DNA of 64,000 nucleotides. Origin: Craterostigma plantagineum (Eukaryota > Streptophyta > Magnoliopsida > Lamiales > Linderniaceae). Made by a program: the position numbers and the translations under genes. The stretch lies in contig JAPQWV010000018.1 in NCBI GenBank assembly GCA_027422505.1, forward strand, positions 19,114,001-19,178,000, read 5' to 3'. Positions 48,176-59,305 of the stretch are shown here, one piece after another. Positions within the stretch are counted from its first letter, which is position 1. Every line of letters begins with the position of its first letter. Under the pieces are notes generated by a model. That model saw only the letters and a program-made list of their open reading frames with translations. It did no database searches and was not told the origin of the DNA.

Positions 48176-49865
48176 TTATACTATAATGTCCAAACTAGAA
48201 GCAATGTGCTGCTCTACACAATGTTTGGCATTCACCCTCAGCTTAGGTATCAAACACACTGCCTTTTCCTTCTTGAGAGTAACCGTATACTTCTCCTTCA
48301 TATCGATTCTCCTTACATCCTCGCCGTTCGGTAAATCCCAATCGAAACGATAAATCAACGATGCAACGAGAATCTGTATGAGCTTAAACGCCAAGTTCGA
48401 GCCAGGGCACGTCCTAATTCCCGAGCCAAAAGGCAAGTATTCGAACTGCGTACCCCTTTGCCCTAAATTCGAGCCCAGAAATCTCTCGGGCTTAAAAATA
48501 TCGGCCTCTTCCCAGTAATTAGGGTCTCGACAGATTGCCCACGAATTCACGAAAACGACGCTGTCTTTAGGTATTGTGTAATTACCTAAGTTGCTTGTCT
48601 CGGTGGCACGGTGGCCCACCAAGAGTGGGGCGGGAACGTGGAGCCTTAGGGTTTCTTTTATGCACGCTTGAAAATACGAGCAATTTGATAGGAGATTTTC
48701 GTCGAAAATGTCTCCTTTCGTTGTAAATTCTATCTCTTCCCTAACTTTACCGAGAATCTCTTGATTTCTGATCAGCTCGGCGATTAACCACACTGATGTT
48801 AAGCCTGTCGAATCTGTCGCAGCGCTTGCAATTTCCTGCGATCAATTCAATATTTTTATTACAAGTTTCTACGTAGGCTTATTCAAGAAAAACGATCAAA
48901 AGGGTTCTTACAAGTTTCTTTCTTGATAATTGGCCGCTAGGGCTGATTCATAAAATTAATGATCAAAAGGGCTTCTTACCATCAATGCATTGTAGATCTG
49001 ATCGTCAGAAAATGCATTCTCATCTATAGCCAAGCCCAAGAAATCATCTTCTTTGCCGCAGACCTTTCGACTTCTTACAGCATTGGATAACCTTCTTTGC
49101 CTAACGATGTCTCCCCAAGTACGTTTCATCTTACCGTGAACATCCATAGCCATACGTTTGCTCCAAAAATCGACCCTTTTTAAGGCGGGCAGGAAATCAC
49201 TCAACCCAAAGCTTATAAACTTCTCAATCGCTTCACTCACTAATCCCATCTTCTCCTTAATTATACGCCGGTCTCCATTTAACCCCACCAAATCGTTCGA
49301 AGTCAAAACCCTAGAAATGAAATTCGCCAGAGTAGCGAAAACTAGCTCATCAAGATTCACTACTTCATTTTGTCTAACATTTAGATACTCAATGGCCTCA
49401 CTAACCTTCTCCCTTCTTACACGGGCACTCATCTCAATTGCCCTCGGGCCAAAAATACACCTTTGACCCATCGATCGAAGGACTTTCCACGACTTATCGC
49501 ATTTGTGCGATAGAACCATCGAAGAATCGACCGTCCCGGGAAGATTCTGATAGATGTAAGGCGATGATCTCCCCGAAAATGCGCGATCGTGGGCTCTGCA
49601 TACTTCCTTAGCAGCTTCCGAGGTTGATGCAATAACGAAGAGTTGATTGCCTATGTACATTGAGGTTAGTGGGCCGTAAGCTTTGGCTAGCTTTCGAAAT
49701 GTTTTGTGTGGTTCAGACACTAATTTTGGTAGGCTGTAAAGAACTTCGAAGGCGTTGGGGGGGGCCAGGCGGGAGATTAGTATTTTTCCATCTTTCTAAT
49801 GAAAACTTGAGAAATAACAAGGATAGTGAAGAGATTAGAACTAGCAAGGTGATCATTAGATTCAT
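48176..49865 (-). CDS. Cytochrome P450 (CYP71 clan), right copy, with one frame disruption
   Basis: Heme monooxygenase of the ER membrane, substrate unknown. Two exons, 49865-48980 and 48835-48176, with a GT-AG intron, about 514 aa if the frame is allowed to continue. Features in order: N-terminal membrane anchor (MNLMITLLVLISSLSLLFLK), proline hinge LPPGP, I-helix AATDST (family usual is A/G-G-x-D-T-T/S), K-helix ETLR, KPERFLGS and heme loop FGSGIRTCPG. The hinge codons run through eight C in a row (on plus, G at 49767-49774). One base too many shifts the frame there, about 40 codons after the ATG. This is a real mutation or a homopolymer read error. Everything downstream is open. Its paralogue at 23246-24795 is dead. 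I do not name a family with confidence. Confidence 0.82.
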
Positions 49866-49953
49866 GGTGGTTCCCTTTTGTTTTCTCTAGAAATTAATGG
49901 GAATAACAAAAGACAAAAAAGACGAAATTGCAATGAGATTGATGATATGTATA
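49866..49953. promoter_or_regulatory. Remaining P450 leader next to the Copia insertion
   Basis: Only 88 bases separate the P450 ATG from the Copia 5' LTR. The last five, GTATA (49949-49953), are the target duplication. No TATA box lies in this remnant. Confidence 0.7.
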
Positions 49954-50296
49954 TGTTAGATATTATTTAATTGTGTTCATTTAATTATTAGTCTATGTTC
50001 TGTAATTTAATTACGCCCTAGGATTTAATTGTAAATATATCCGAATTGTGGATATATTAGTAATATTGGGCCCATTAGCCCATTAGGGCTTATGTATAAA
50101 TACCCTAAACACATCAGTGTTTAGGGTTGCTGAATCATAATAGAGTTGACGACTTTTCTGAAGAACTCGCGCGCTCTCTCGTTCCAACTCTACAATTCGT
50201 CTACGGTATTACTTTGTTTATTGCTTCCGTAATTCATCGTATCAGGTAATACTAATCCATTGATTCAGTACAAGGTTGGATAAAATCGGCCTAACA
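49954..50296 (+). repeat. Copia 5' LTR
   Basis: 343 bp, TGTTAGATATT to CCTAACA. A TATA-like TATAAATA at about 50094-50101 could be its promoter, followed by a GGGTTGCTGAATC leader. It points away from the P450 gene, which is transcribed in the other direction. Confidence 0.96.
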
Positions 50297-50298
50297 AG

Positions 50299-50312
50299 TG
50301 GTATCAGAGCCA
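50299..50312 (+). promoter_or_regulatory. Copia primer-binding site (initiator tRNA-Met)
   Basis: TGGTATCAGAGCC two bases after the LTR, the standard Copia minus-strand primer site complementary to the 3' end of initiator tRNA-Met. Confidence 0.93.
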
Positions 50313-50598
50313 AATTCGTGGATCAAACTCATTGAGAATTCGCTGAAATCGCTCGCTCGTTCCATCTTTTCTCGTCGGAGTTCATCGAGATTTTGCTTAA
50401 TTATTCGTTATTCATATCTTATTCTCGAAATCCTAACTATCGATTGTCGTTCAATTTCTCAGAATATCTCTCGGCTCATGAAGACTGCATAATTTATTTT
50501 TTATTGATCGAAGTCTTCGTTTTTAGCCAAAGAACCAATCGTGACGGCGACGTGAACAGATTCCCTCTAACATCTCGAGTTTTTGACCTACCTAAGGT

Positions 50599-51262
50599 GT
50601 CGACATCTTTCTCGACATTCTGCTCAGCTTGATATTGATTTCGACATTTTGCTCAAATACAAGGGACTCGACATTTTCTTCGGAATTTAGCACGGATTCG
50701 ACATTTGAAGCTCTCGACATTTGGCTCGATTTTTTGGTTACAACTCGACATTTGAATATCTCGACTTTTCACTAGACATCCCGACTTTAATTCCCCTTTC
50801 TATCGCGACATTTTTTTTACATCAGCTCTCGACATTATTCTCGACTTTGCTCTCTGTTTCGACATCCTATCCATTCGACATTTATTTCGACTTTTATCTA
50901 AATATCGATCTCGACATCTATCACGACATCCATCTTAATTCATCCCGACATTTGTATCGATATTTTGCTAGGAAAGGAAGATCTCGACTTTTTATTCGAA
51001 GTTATTGCTCAAAATCGAACTCGACATCCACCTCGACATCTTAACGAAGGACTCGACATCTTGCATCCAATTTCACTCGACTTTTACATCGACTTCCTAT
51101 CTCGACTCGTTAAAAGATCTCGACATTTCTTTCGACATAGTTCGAAATCCAATTCGACTTATAGGACAATATTTCCATTCGATATTTCCATTCGACATTT
51201 ACCTAGACTTCCTATTTCGACAAAAGATTCCGACATTCAAATTCAATTCGAGCTTCGACATT
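50599..51262. repeat. First CGACAT/CGACTT word field (Copia leader)
   Basis: In about 660 bases I count 22 CGACAT and about a dozen CGACTT, almost all preceded by T or C (typically CTCGACATTT or TTCGACATTT). They are spaced irregularly every 10-45 bases and separated by T-rich filler. The field lies between the primer site and gag. It is not a regular tandem repeat. A similar field follows pol. Confidence 0.93.
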
Positions 51263-51448
51263 CTTATTATTTCTCTTTAACATTAAAAAAAAAAAAAAAA
51301 AAAAATTTATATATATATAATATATTTTCGATTTCAAATCAACTCTTGTGCTTATATTATTTCATATATTTCTCTAACCCTATTTGCCTTCCTTGAGTTA
51401 AGATTTTAGTTGATCAACACGATAAAGATCCACATCCAACCTATCGCA

Positions 51449-54400
51449 ATGGACCTCTATTCACTTGGAAACGACTCGAGACCTCCCATCCTCAAGAGGG
51501 ACGAGTACACAGCATGGACACTCAGGTTCATGAATTTCATCGAAAGCAAGGAGAACGGCGACCTAATGTACGAATCTCTCACCGAAGGGCCAGCTCAATT
51601 TTGGATTACAATTCCTGGCAATCCAGACAATACACCACCTGTTCCAGAAACAAGGGAACTCAAAGCTCTCTCAGCTTACACTGAGACTGAAAAACTCCGA
51701 GCTCGAGCAGACCGTCAAGCCAAAACTTATCTTGGTCAAGGCATCCCAAATGACATTTACATGCAGGTTAATAGCTTGCCAACTGCCAAGGAAATGTGGG
51801 ATGAGATTAGCAAAATGATGCAACGAACTGAATCTGGGTACAAGGCAAAGAAATCCAACGTCCTCACTGCTTATGACTCATTCAAAGCCAAAGATGGAGA
51901 AGAGCTATATGAGACTTATCAACGATTTCTGACCCTAGTGAATGAGATGAGAAAGATAAATGTAACCAGAACTGGTGAGGAAATTAACATACGCTTTCTC
52001 TCAGCGCTGCAGCCAGAATGGAGGAAAGTAGCCAGCAATATCCGTCAGAACAAGGATCTAGAAGAGATGGACATTCACTGCCTCTACGACAGCCTCGCCC
52101 AGCACATTGAAGACATTAATGAGATTCAGAAAGCATCAAAGGAAAGGACCGCCATGGAGACACTTGCTCTAATCAGCCATCGAAAATCAAAAAAGAATCC
52201 AAAACCTGTGCAGAACCCTAGCTCATCTGAAGAAGACAATGAGAACACCAATGCAGAGATGGACCCTGAGCTAGCAGAGATTACAAAACAGATGGCCTTG
52301 ATCACCAAGCGCTTCAATTCCTACACACAGAACCGATCCTCAAATCGACTCAGGACTAGTTCCTCCAAGAAGCGGGACCGAAAGAATGAAGAAGGTGAGA
52401 CTAAGCCCTCCATGAAAGATCAGAAGTGCTTCAACTGCGGCAAACCAGGACACTTTGCTCGAGACTGCTTCCTGCCCAAGACCAAAGATGTTGACTACTA
52501 CACCAAAAAAGCACAACTTCTCAAACAAAAACAGTCCGGTGTGGTACTCATGGCTGAACAAGAATCATGGCTCGAGGATACCTTGGAAAGTGAAGATGAA
52601 AATCTGGCACTCATGGCAAACGTTGAAACTGACACTGAGGATGAGGAACACAACACTGCAGCCACCCCCTCAACCGACTCATCTTCAGAGACTGAGGTAC
52701 ACGAATCTTACTCCAATCTACATGAACAATTATGCCTTCTTCAGGATAGACTAACATCCATGTCTAGAGAGAACCAATCATTAAGAGACTTAGAATCTAG
52801 GTTAGCTAACAATGAAAAAGTCCTGCGAACAGAACTAGTGGAAAAAGCTAGGTTAACCTCGTTTCTAGAACAAGCTCGAGACACATCCCTTAGACATGAG
52901 ACTAAGATAAGAGACTTAGAAGATAAACTTCTCAAAAAGGAAAACGATCTCCAAAAGAGTGAGGTAGAGCGAAACACGATATCCCAACAATATGAATTTC
53001 TGACTAAGGAACGAAATCGTCTATATTCGAAAATAAAGAAACTTGAGGATCTTCTGAACAGTAGAATACAGACAGATAAAATGATCCTATTAAATAGTGC
53101 TAGAGACACAGAATTTTATGATCCCCGTAGCGGCATAGGATGTACTCCAGATTCCGTGCACTCAGTAAAGAAACCTCTTCCCCTTTATGATATCAAGCTC
53201 TCAGGCTTAAACATTCCTAGTCTTATGCCTTTCACTAGCTCATCTCCGCTTGATAAGTTAGAACACAAAAAGAGAGACAAAAAGGATTGGGCTGAAATTC
53301 CAATTGACTATGAGGAACTGGAGAAAAGTTACAAAACCAGGAAAATTGATCTATCTGATGACTACTATTCCTTATATCCACCAGAAGAAGTAGATCCCCA
53401 AAAAGCAAGTACCTCTAGTACATATATCCCTCCAATGATTAAAGAAATCGGTGATCTGCATGCGACTATTGAGCTCGAGAAGATTGCCTCTCAAGTGGAA
53501 ATGGACGTACTTCTGACAATCATCTCTTCACTCGAAAAACAAGTCAACAACCACATAGCTTTCTCCGCACCATTGAATTCGGCTAAGTCTAAGATAGAAA
53601 CATCACTCCACAAAAACATTAAAGGGAAAGAAATAGCCAAAAGACATGAACTGCTATTTGAAAACTACGCATCTCCCTCAAACCACTACTATTCCTACGA
53701 CGATGCACTTGCCTTGAATTCTCGCTTTCGCCTAGAAAAGGCAACCTCACTCACGAACGACTCACGTTTCTTCCCTAAGTCATGCTCACCAATCCCAATG
53801 GAGAGAACTCCAACAAAGAACGAACCTGGCCTTCTAAGCGAAGTCTCACGCCTTCAGAATATTAACTTGATACAACACAAAGAACATCAAAATCAAATCG
53901 AAATCTTCAAGTTCGAAAAGGAGAAAATGCTTCATGAAATTTCGCTTCTTAGACACCTCAAAGATTATTCATCTGACGTTAATTCTTCTTCCTCCTATAA
54001 CCTAACTCCTCATCCCATGCCTAATTTGACTACAGGAAAGAGATTAACTACCAAGAAGACGACGTTGGCCTGGGTCCAGAAATCGAAACCTAATTCAGCT
54101 CCTGCCAAGACTTCTTATCCTACTACCTATGCTTATGATGAATCTCCTTTTCCTTTAAAGACTTTTAAGACATTTGATGTTTCTAGCTTAAATAAGTCTA
54201 TTGCGTATAAAATGCATCGTTCTACTACTCGAACGCCCATGTCTCGTCCAGCCAACGCCATACGCAATCCCACGATCACTCGATCTTCGAACAGGAAATT
54301 CACACCATATCAAACTAAACCTAAACAGATTTGGGTGCCCAAACAAAAACATCACGCGACATTCTCCCATCACTCACCCAATGTTAATCCTGTTACTAGT

Positions 54401-54466
54401 TCTGCTAAATCTTCTACTAAGAAATGGACAGTGCCCATTCTCAAATGGGTACCGAAACGTTTCTAA
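51449..54466 (+). CDS. gag: Copia Gag, long form with coiled coil
   Basis: Nucleocapsid precursor of 1,005 aa, much longer than usual Copia Gag. The N-terminal Gag core ([18 protein letters not shown] and the UBN2-type region [13 protein letters not shown]) is followed by the CCHC knuckle [14 protein letters not shown] at about residues 327-340. An acidic stretch and a long coiled coil (about 420-560) come next, and then a Ser/Pro/Lys-rich tail ending ILKWVPKRF. The first ATG in frame is at 51449. The WVPK end normally sits just before the protease in related polyproteins, so the gag stop falls unusually close to the protease. The frame is intact. Confidence 0.92.
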   Translation: MDLYSLGNDSRPPILKRDEYTAWTLRFMNFIESKENGDLMYESLTEGPAQFWITIPGNPDNTPPVPETRELKALSAYTETEKLRARADRQAKTYLGQGIPNDIYMQVNSLPTAKEMWDEISKMMQRTESGYKAKKSNVLTAYDSFKAKDGEELYETYQRFLTLVNEMRKINVTRTGEEINIRFLSALQPEWRKVASNIRQNKDLEEMDIHCLYDSLAQHIEDINEIQKASKERTAMETLALISHRKSKKNPKPVQNPSSSEEDNENTNAEMDPELAEITKQMALITKRFNSYTQNRSSNRLRTSSSKKRDRKNEEGETKPSMKDQKCFNCGKPGHFARDCFLPKTKDVDYYTKKAQLLKQKQSGVVLMAEQESWLEDTLESEDENLALMANVETDTEDEEHNTAATPSTDSSSETEVHESYSNLHEQLCLLQDRLTSMSRENQSLRDLESRLANNEKVLRTELVEKARLTSFLEQARDTSLRHETKIRDLEDKLLKKENDLQKSEVERNTISQQYEFLTKERNRLYSKIKKLEDLLNSRIQTDKMILLNSARDTEFYDPRSGIGCTPDSVHSVKKPLPLYDIKLSGLNIPSLMPFTSSSPLDKLEHKKRDKKDWAEIPIDYEELEKSYKTRKIDLSDDYYSLYPPEEVDPQKASTSSTYIPPMIKEIGDLHATIELEKIASQVEMDVLLTIISSLEKQVNNHIAFSAPLNSAKSKIETSLHKNIKGKEIAKRHELLFENYASPSNHYYSYDDALALNSRFRLEKATSLTNDSRFFPKSCSPIPMERTPTKNEPGLLSEVSRLQNINLIQHKEHQNQIEIFKFEKEKMLHEISLLRHLKDYSSDVNSSSSYNLTPHPMPNLTTGKRLTTKKTTLAWVQKSKPNSAPAKTSYPTTYAYDESPFPLKTFKTFDVSSLNKSIAYKMHRSTTRTPMSRPANAIRNPTITRSSNRKFTPYQTKPKQIWVPKQKHHATFSHHSPNVNPVTSSAKSSTKKWTVPILKWVPKRF

Positions 54467-57400
54467 TTCCATTCCTATTGCAGGTCCATCATGTGTGGTA
54501 TCTAGATTCAGGTTGCTCCACACACATGACTGGTAACAAAGAACTGTTGAGCAACTACACCGAAAAGTACGGCGGAAAGGTACGCTTTGGAAATAACGAG
54601 TCATCCCCAATTTTAGGACGAGGAGATCTAAATCACGGAAATCTAACCATCCAAGACGTCTCATACGTCAAGGGACTAGGCCACAACCTCTTCAGCATTG
54701 GCCAACTGTGCGACAAAGGGCTCGAAATAAACTTCAAAGCAAGAAAATGCAGCATAAACGACGGTCACGGTAATGATCTACTCCATGGCATTCGAAAAAC
54801 AAATCTCTACACGATAGACCTCAAAACAACCACGCCATCCTCGAACATCTGCCTACTCTCTAAAGCTTCACACTCTCAAAACATTCTGTGGCACAATCGT
54901 CTATCCCATCTAAACTTTAGAGACATTAATAAACTATCTACTAAGCAACTAGTTGTCGGCCTACCAAACCTTACGTATCAAAAGGAACATCTCTGTAGTG
55001 CCTGCGAACTAGGAAAAATGAAAAGAGCCTCCCATAGGTCCAAACATGTTGCATGCTCTTCTCGACCTTTAGAACTACTTCACGTTGATCTATGCGGTCC
55101 CATGAGAACAGAGAGTCTCAATGGTCGCAAATATGTTCTGGTCCTCATCGACGATTTTTCTAGATACACTTGGACAAAATTCTTACGCAGTAAAGATGAG
55201 ACCGCCTCAATCATCGAAACATTTGTCACAACTACCCAGAACCTACTACAGGCCCGAATTGGCACCATTCGCTCAGATAATGGGACGGAGTTCAAAAATG
55301 ACCGCTTGAGAAACTTCTACGCATCTCAAGGCATATCACAACAGTTTTCAGCTGCTGGAACTCCACAACAAAACGGGGTAGTCGAACGGAAAAATAGAAC
55401 ACTTGTTGAAGCTGCACGCACTATGATAATTCAATCAAATCTTCCACATTCCTTCTGGGCCGAAGCTCTAAGCACTGCATGCTTCACTCAGAACCGCACT
55501 TCAATCCACAAAAGATTTGAGAAGACGCCCTATCAGATCATTAATAATCGTGCTCCTAACATTTCCTTTCTTCGAGTGTTTGGCTGTAAATGTTTTATTG
55601 CAGATGATCGAAGCAATAGAGGCAAATTTGATCCTAAAGCTCTCGAAGGCACATTCATTGGATACTCCTCAACGTCCAAAGCATTTAGAGTATTCCTCAA
55701 AGACGCTAAAATTGTAAGGGAAAGTGCAAATGTCACATTCGACGAAACGCTTCCCACAACACCAGAAGCACCCTCTAATGCATCAGGGAACGTTCAACGG
55801 GACTCAGCCTCTGCAAATCCAAGCTTGGCATCACTAGATTTTTTGCTTGAAGATTTTCATCTAATTTCAGATCCAATGCCTTCTCAGATGACAGAAAATC
55901 CACAAGGTGAAATCCAAGCAACATCAGATATTGAAGATAACTCTTCCTCAGAAACAGACTTCACGCTTCCCAACGCCACTGACACTGAGGACGAAATCTC
56001 TCATTCCAATCAGGATCCCACTGCAAATGTCATAGAACCTCAGACTGAGACAAACGTTGACTCCCTCGCCACACAACACGATCAATCTCCTGTAGTCGAC
56101 GCAGCAACAATTCCTGACCATCCTGATGATTTTCCCACGACTCAACCACTCCTGCGAAGATCAACTCGTGAAAAGAAAAGCGCAATTCCGGACGATTACG
56201 TCTCATTTGTTCACGAACATTTCTCGTGCTTTATGAGTCAACTCGAACCAAGAAAAGTGTCAGAAGCACTTTCAGACCCAGACTGGATAATTGCTATGCA
56301 AGACGAACTCAACCAGTTTGAACGCTTAAAAGTTTGGACTCTAGTTCCAAGACCCAAAGGCAAAACGATCATAGGAACGAAATGGGTCTTCAAGAACAAG
56401 AGAGACGAAAATGGCAAGGTCATCCGTAATAAAGCCAGATTGGTAGCAAAAGGGTACAATCAGCAAGAAGGCATTGACTACGATGAAACCTTTGCACCAG
56501 TCGCTCGTATAGAAGCCATTCGTTTATTTCTCGCTTACGCTGCTCATAAGGATTTTACTGTCTATCAGATGGACGTCAAGACAGCCTTCTTAAATGGAGT
56601 TCTGAAAGAAGAAGTTTATGTTGGACAACCTGAAGGATTCGTAGACTCAACCAAGCCCGATTACGTGTATCGCCTGGACAAAGCCCTTTATGGTCTTAAA
56701 CAAGCACCACGAGCTTGGTATGACGTTCTTTCCACCTTCTTAGTCGAATCCGGGTTCACCAAAGGTCAAATTGATACCACACTCTTCGTCAAAAGGCAGA
56801 ACTCAGACATCTTGCTCGTTCAAATTTATGTTGATGACATAATCTTTGGCTCCACGAATGTGAAACTATGCGAGGAATTCAGTCACTTAATGACCACCAA
56901 GTTCGAAATGAGCATGATGGGGGAAATGAACTTCTTTCTAGGACTGCAGATCAGACAGCTACCAGACGGTATTTTTATCAGTCAGTCTAAATATATAAGT
57001 GATCTCTTGAAGAAATACAAGATGGAAAACTGCACTTCCATAGCGACGCCTATGTCCACAGCATGCAAACTCGATGCAGATCTCTCTGGCAAGCCTATTG
57101 ACGAAACACACTACAGAGGAATCATCGGGTCACTACTTTATCTAACGTCAAGCAGACCAGACATCGTCTTTGCAACCTGCCTTTGTGCACGTTTTCAAGC
57201 AAATCCCAAAGAGTCACATCTGACTGCCGTCAAAAGAATATTACGTTATCTGAAAGGAACTCCAAATCTCGGTTTGTGGTATCCCAAAAATTCTAGTTTT
57301 CAATTAATTGGATACACTGACTCGGATTTTGCAGGCTGTCGCATGGATAGAAAAAGCACGTCAGGTGGCGCACAACTGCTTGGTGATAAATTAATCTGCT

Positions 57401-57774
57401 GGTCCTCCAAGAAACAGAATTGTGTGTCTACGTCAACAGCTGAAGCAGAATACGTTGCCGCTGCCAGTTGTTGTTCCCAAATTCTGTGGATGCGAACTCA
57501 ACTCTTGGACTACGGGTTTGATTTACATAATATTCCTATTTATAGTGACTCTAAAAGTGCTATTGCTATTACATGCAATCCCGTACATCACTCACGCACG
57601 AAGCATATTGACCTTCGATATCACTTCATAAAAAATCATGTTGAAAATGGCATCATAGAAATGCAATTTGTTAGCACCGAACTTCAACTGGCCGACCTTT
57701 TCACTAAAGCATTGGATGAGAAACGATTCCAATTCTTAGTCTCTAGGTTGGGCATGTTAAATCTTACCTCTTAA
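54424..57774 (+). CDS. pol: Copia Pol (protease, integrase, reverse transcriptase, RNase H)
   Basis: 1,116-codon open frame, overlapping gag by 43 bases in the -1 frame. Protease [13 protein letters not shown] (D28). GAG-pre-integrase zinc region ([24 protein letters not shown]). Integrase core with D in HVDLCGP (about 222), D in RSDNGTEF (about 286) and E in GVVERKN (about 321). RT from [14 protein letters not shown] through KTAFLNG to the catalytic YVDD (802-805). RNase H from YTDSDFAGC through STAEAEYVA to the SRLGMLNL end. All catalytic residues are present. A strong acceptor-like CTATTGCAG ends at 54483, just before the protease. Pol may therefore be made by frameshifting, by its own ATG at 54424, or by splicing; sequence alone does not decide. 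Confidence 0.96.
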   Translation: MDSAHSQMGTETFLIPFLLQVHHVWYLDSGCSTHMTGNKELLSNYTEKYGGKVRFGNNESSPILGRGDLNHGNLTIQDVSYVKGLGHNLFSIGQLCDKGLEINFKARKCSINDGHGNDLLHGIRKTNLYTIDLKTTTPSSNICLLSKASHSQNILWHNRLSHLNFRDINKLSTKQLVVGLPNLTYQKEHLCSACELGKMKRASHRSKHVACSSRPLELLHVDLCGPMRTESLNGRKYVLVLIDDFSRYTWTKFLRSKDETASIIETFVTTTQNLLQARIGTIRSDNGTEFKNDRLRNFYASQGISQQFSAAGTPQQNGVVERKNRTLVEAARTMIIQSNLPHSFWAEALSTACFTQNRTSIHKRFEKTPYQIINNRAPNISFLRVFGCKCFIADDRSNRGKFDPKALEGTFIGYSSTSKAFRVFLKDAKIVRESANVTFDETLPTTPEAPSNASGNVQRDSASANPSLASLDFLLEDFHLISDPMPSQMTENPQGEIQATSDIEDNSSSETDFTLPNATDTEDEISHSNQDPTANVIEPQTETNVDSLATQHDQSPVVDAATIPDHPDDFPTTQPLLRRSTREKKSAIPDDYVSFVHEHFSCFMSQLEPRKVSEALSDPDWIIAMQDELNQFERLKVWTLVPRPKGKTIIGTKWVFKNKRDENGKVIRNKARLVAKGYNQQEGIDYDETFAPVARIEAIRLFLAYAAHKDFTVYQMDVKTAFLNGVLKEEVYVGQPEGFVDSTKPDYVYRLDKALYGLKQAPRAWYDVLSTFLVESGFTKGQIDTTLFVKRQNSDILLVQIYVDDIIFGSTNVKLCEEFSHLMTTKFEMSMMGEMNFFLGLQIRQLPDGIFISQSKYISDLLKKYKMENCTSIATPMSTACKLDADLSGKPIDETHYRGIIGSLLYLTSSRPDIVFATCLCARFQANPKESHLTAVKRILRYLKGTPNLGLWYPKNSSFQLIGYTDSDFAGCRMDRKSTSGGAQLLGDKLICWSSKKQNCVSTSTAEAEYVAAASCCSQILWMRTQLLDYGFDLHNIPIYSDSKSAIAITCNPVHHSRTKHIDLRYHFIKNHVENGIIEMQFVSTELQLADLFTKALDEKRFQFLVSRLGMLNLTS

Positions 57775-57839
57775 TCTAGACACATACATGCTAGGCTAGA
57801 CGTAATCATGTTATATATTTTGCAAAGCCTATGCATCTG

Positions 57840-57983
57840 TCTAGGGGGAGAAACATAATTGCATAATTCTAGGGGGAGCATTTATCATTTAATATCTACA
57901 TCACTGATTTAGGGTGAATTAGCCTTACATTAAAAAAAAAAAAAAAAAAAAAAAAAAATTCGCATGCATATGTCTAGGGGGAG
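57840..57983 (+). repeat. Three TCTAGGGGGAG polypurine-like copies after pol
   Basis: TCTAGGGGGAG at 57840-57850, 57868-57878 and 57973-57983, resembling the true polypurine tract (AAAGGGGGAGAT) before the 3' LTR 4.7 kb downstream. A run of about 28 A (57931-57958) lies between the second and third copies. Confidence 0.85.
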
Positions 57984-58165
57984 CATCACTATTTCCTATT
58001 TTTTCAGTACCTTCGCATTATCACGTGGTATTTTTGCATCTTATTTGCATTTTATTTTATTTGCATTTTATCCTATTAGGCTCACTTGCATGAATTTTTT
58101 TCTAAGTCTTAAAATCTCATTGGGCCATTTCGAGTAAAGCCCAAACCGTAAGTTTGCCAAGCCTA

Positions 58166-58960
58166 TCTCATATCGACTTTTGTACTCGACATTTTTTTGG
58201 GCCTTGAGGAAGCCCAAGAACAATTCGACATTTTTTTACCAAATTCGACAACTCCTTTCGACTCGACATAATATCATCACTCGACATTTTCTGACATCTC
58301 GACTTCTCACTTGTCAACATTGGGCCAGCCCAAGAACAATTCGACATCTTATAACCCAGCCCGACATCATCGTCTTCTTCATTTCGTTTCGACATTTCAT
58401 AATCCACTCGACATTTTTCGTCTTCTTCACTTCGACTTCTCAAAAAACACAGAACGCTCCAAACCCTCCCTTCAAATTTCGCAGAAATTCTTTTTTTAAC
58501 AGTCCTTCGTCATCCTCTGGTAAGCTCCACAGAGCCCTATCTTCCTCTATTATGTTACCAATGATCTCGATTGCAGGTGTGAAAAACTCGGCGAGCCCAC
58601 TGACGGAATTATGATTTCAGACTTTTTGGTTTTAAATCTTCGATTTCCATGACTCCTCGAGTATTTCATTAATTTTCAAACTGATTCTATCTGATTTTGG
58701 ACCCTTCGACATCTCGTGATTTAAATCTGTACATGTTTGAAACGATTTTCAGAGTTTCCCCAAATTTCAAGTCGTGAACCCTAATTTGATTTTCAACAGT
58801 GCGATATCGACATCTTCTTCATCTCGACATTCTATTTAATCTTGAGCCTTTCGACATTTTATTTAAACCTCTCGACATTTTCTTTAGAATGGACTGTCTC
58901 GACAATTTAACTGCTCTCGACTTTTTCCAAATTGGGCCGTATCGACATTTAACATATTGG
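58166..58960. repeat. Second CGACAT/CGACTT word field (between pol and ORF3)
   Basis: About 15 CGACAT and several CGACTT words in the same TCGACATTT-type context as in the leader field, in T-rich filler with GGGCC phrases. Its filler is not the same as in the first field, so the word itself, not a longer unit, is what repeats. Confidence 0.9.
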
Positions 58961-59044
58961 GCCTCTCTAATCACCTTCAATTGGGCCTTTTTATCTCACG
59001 AAAAACGTTTTAACCCACAAACCAGGCCTTTCTTCATTACTTAA

Positions 59045-59215
59045 CAAAAAAAATTTTTTTTCGTCGAGTTATATATATATACCTATCTTCTATTCTATCT
59101 ATACCTATATATATCTCTATATATATACCTATATATTCATATATATCTATATATCTACATCTATTTATACATATATAAATATCTTTATATCTATAAAAAA
59201 AAAAAAAAAAAAAAG
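59045..59215. repeat. Low-complexity CTATATAT and poly-A tract
   Basis: About 130 bases of (CTATATAT)-like sequence followed by a poly-A run of about 20, just before ORF3. Simple sequence only. Confidence 0.85.
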
Positions 59216-59305
59216 GGAAGAAAAGAAAGAAAAAGATTCACAGCGAGCGAGGGCAACGATGTAATATTCGATGTCTAATGACCTTTTGATCATATTTTTC
59301 AGATT

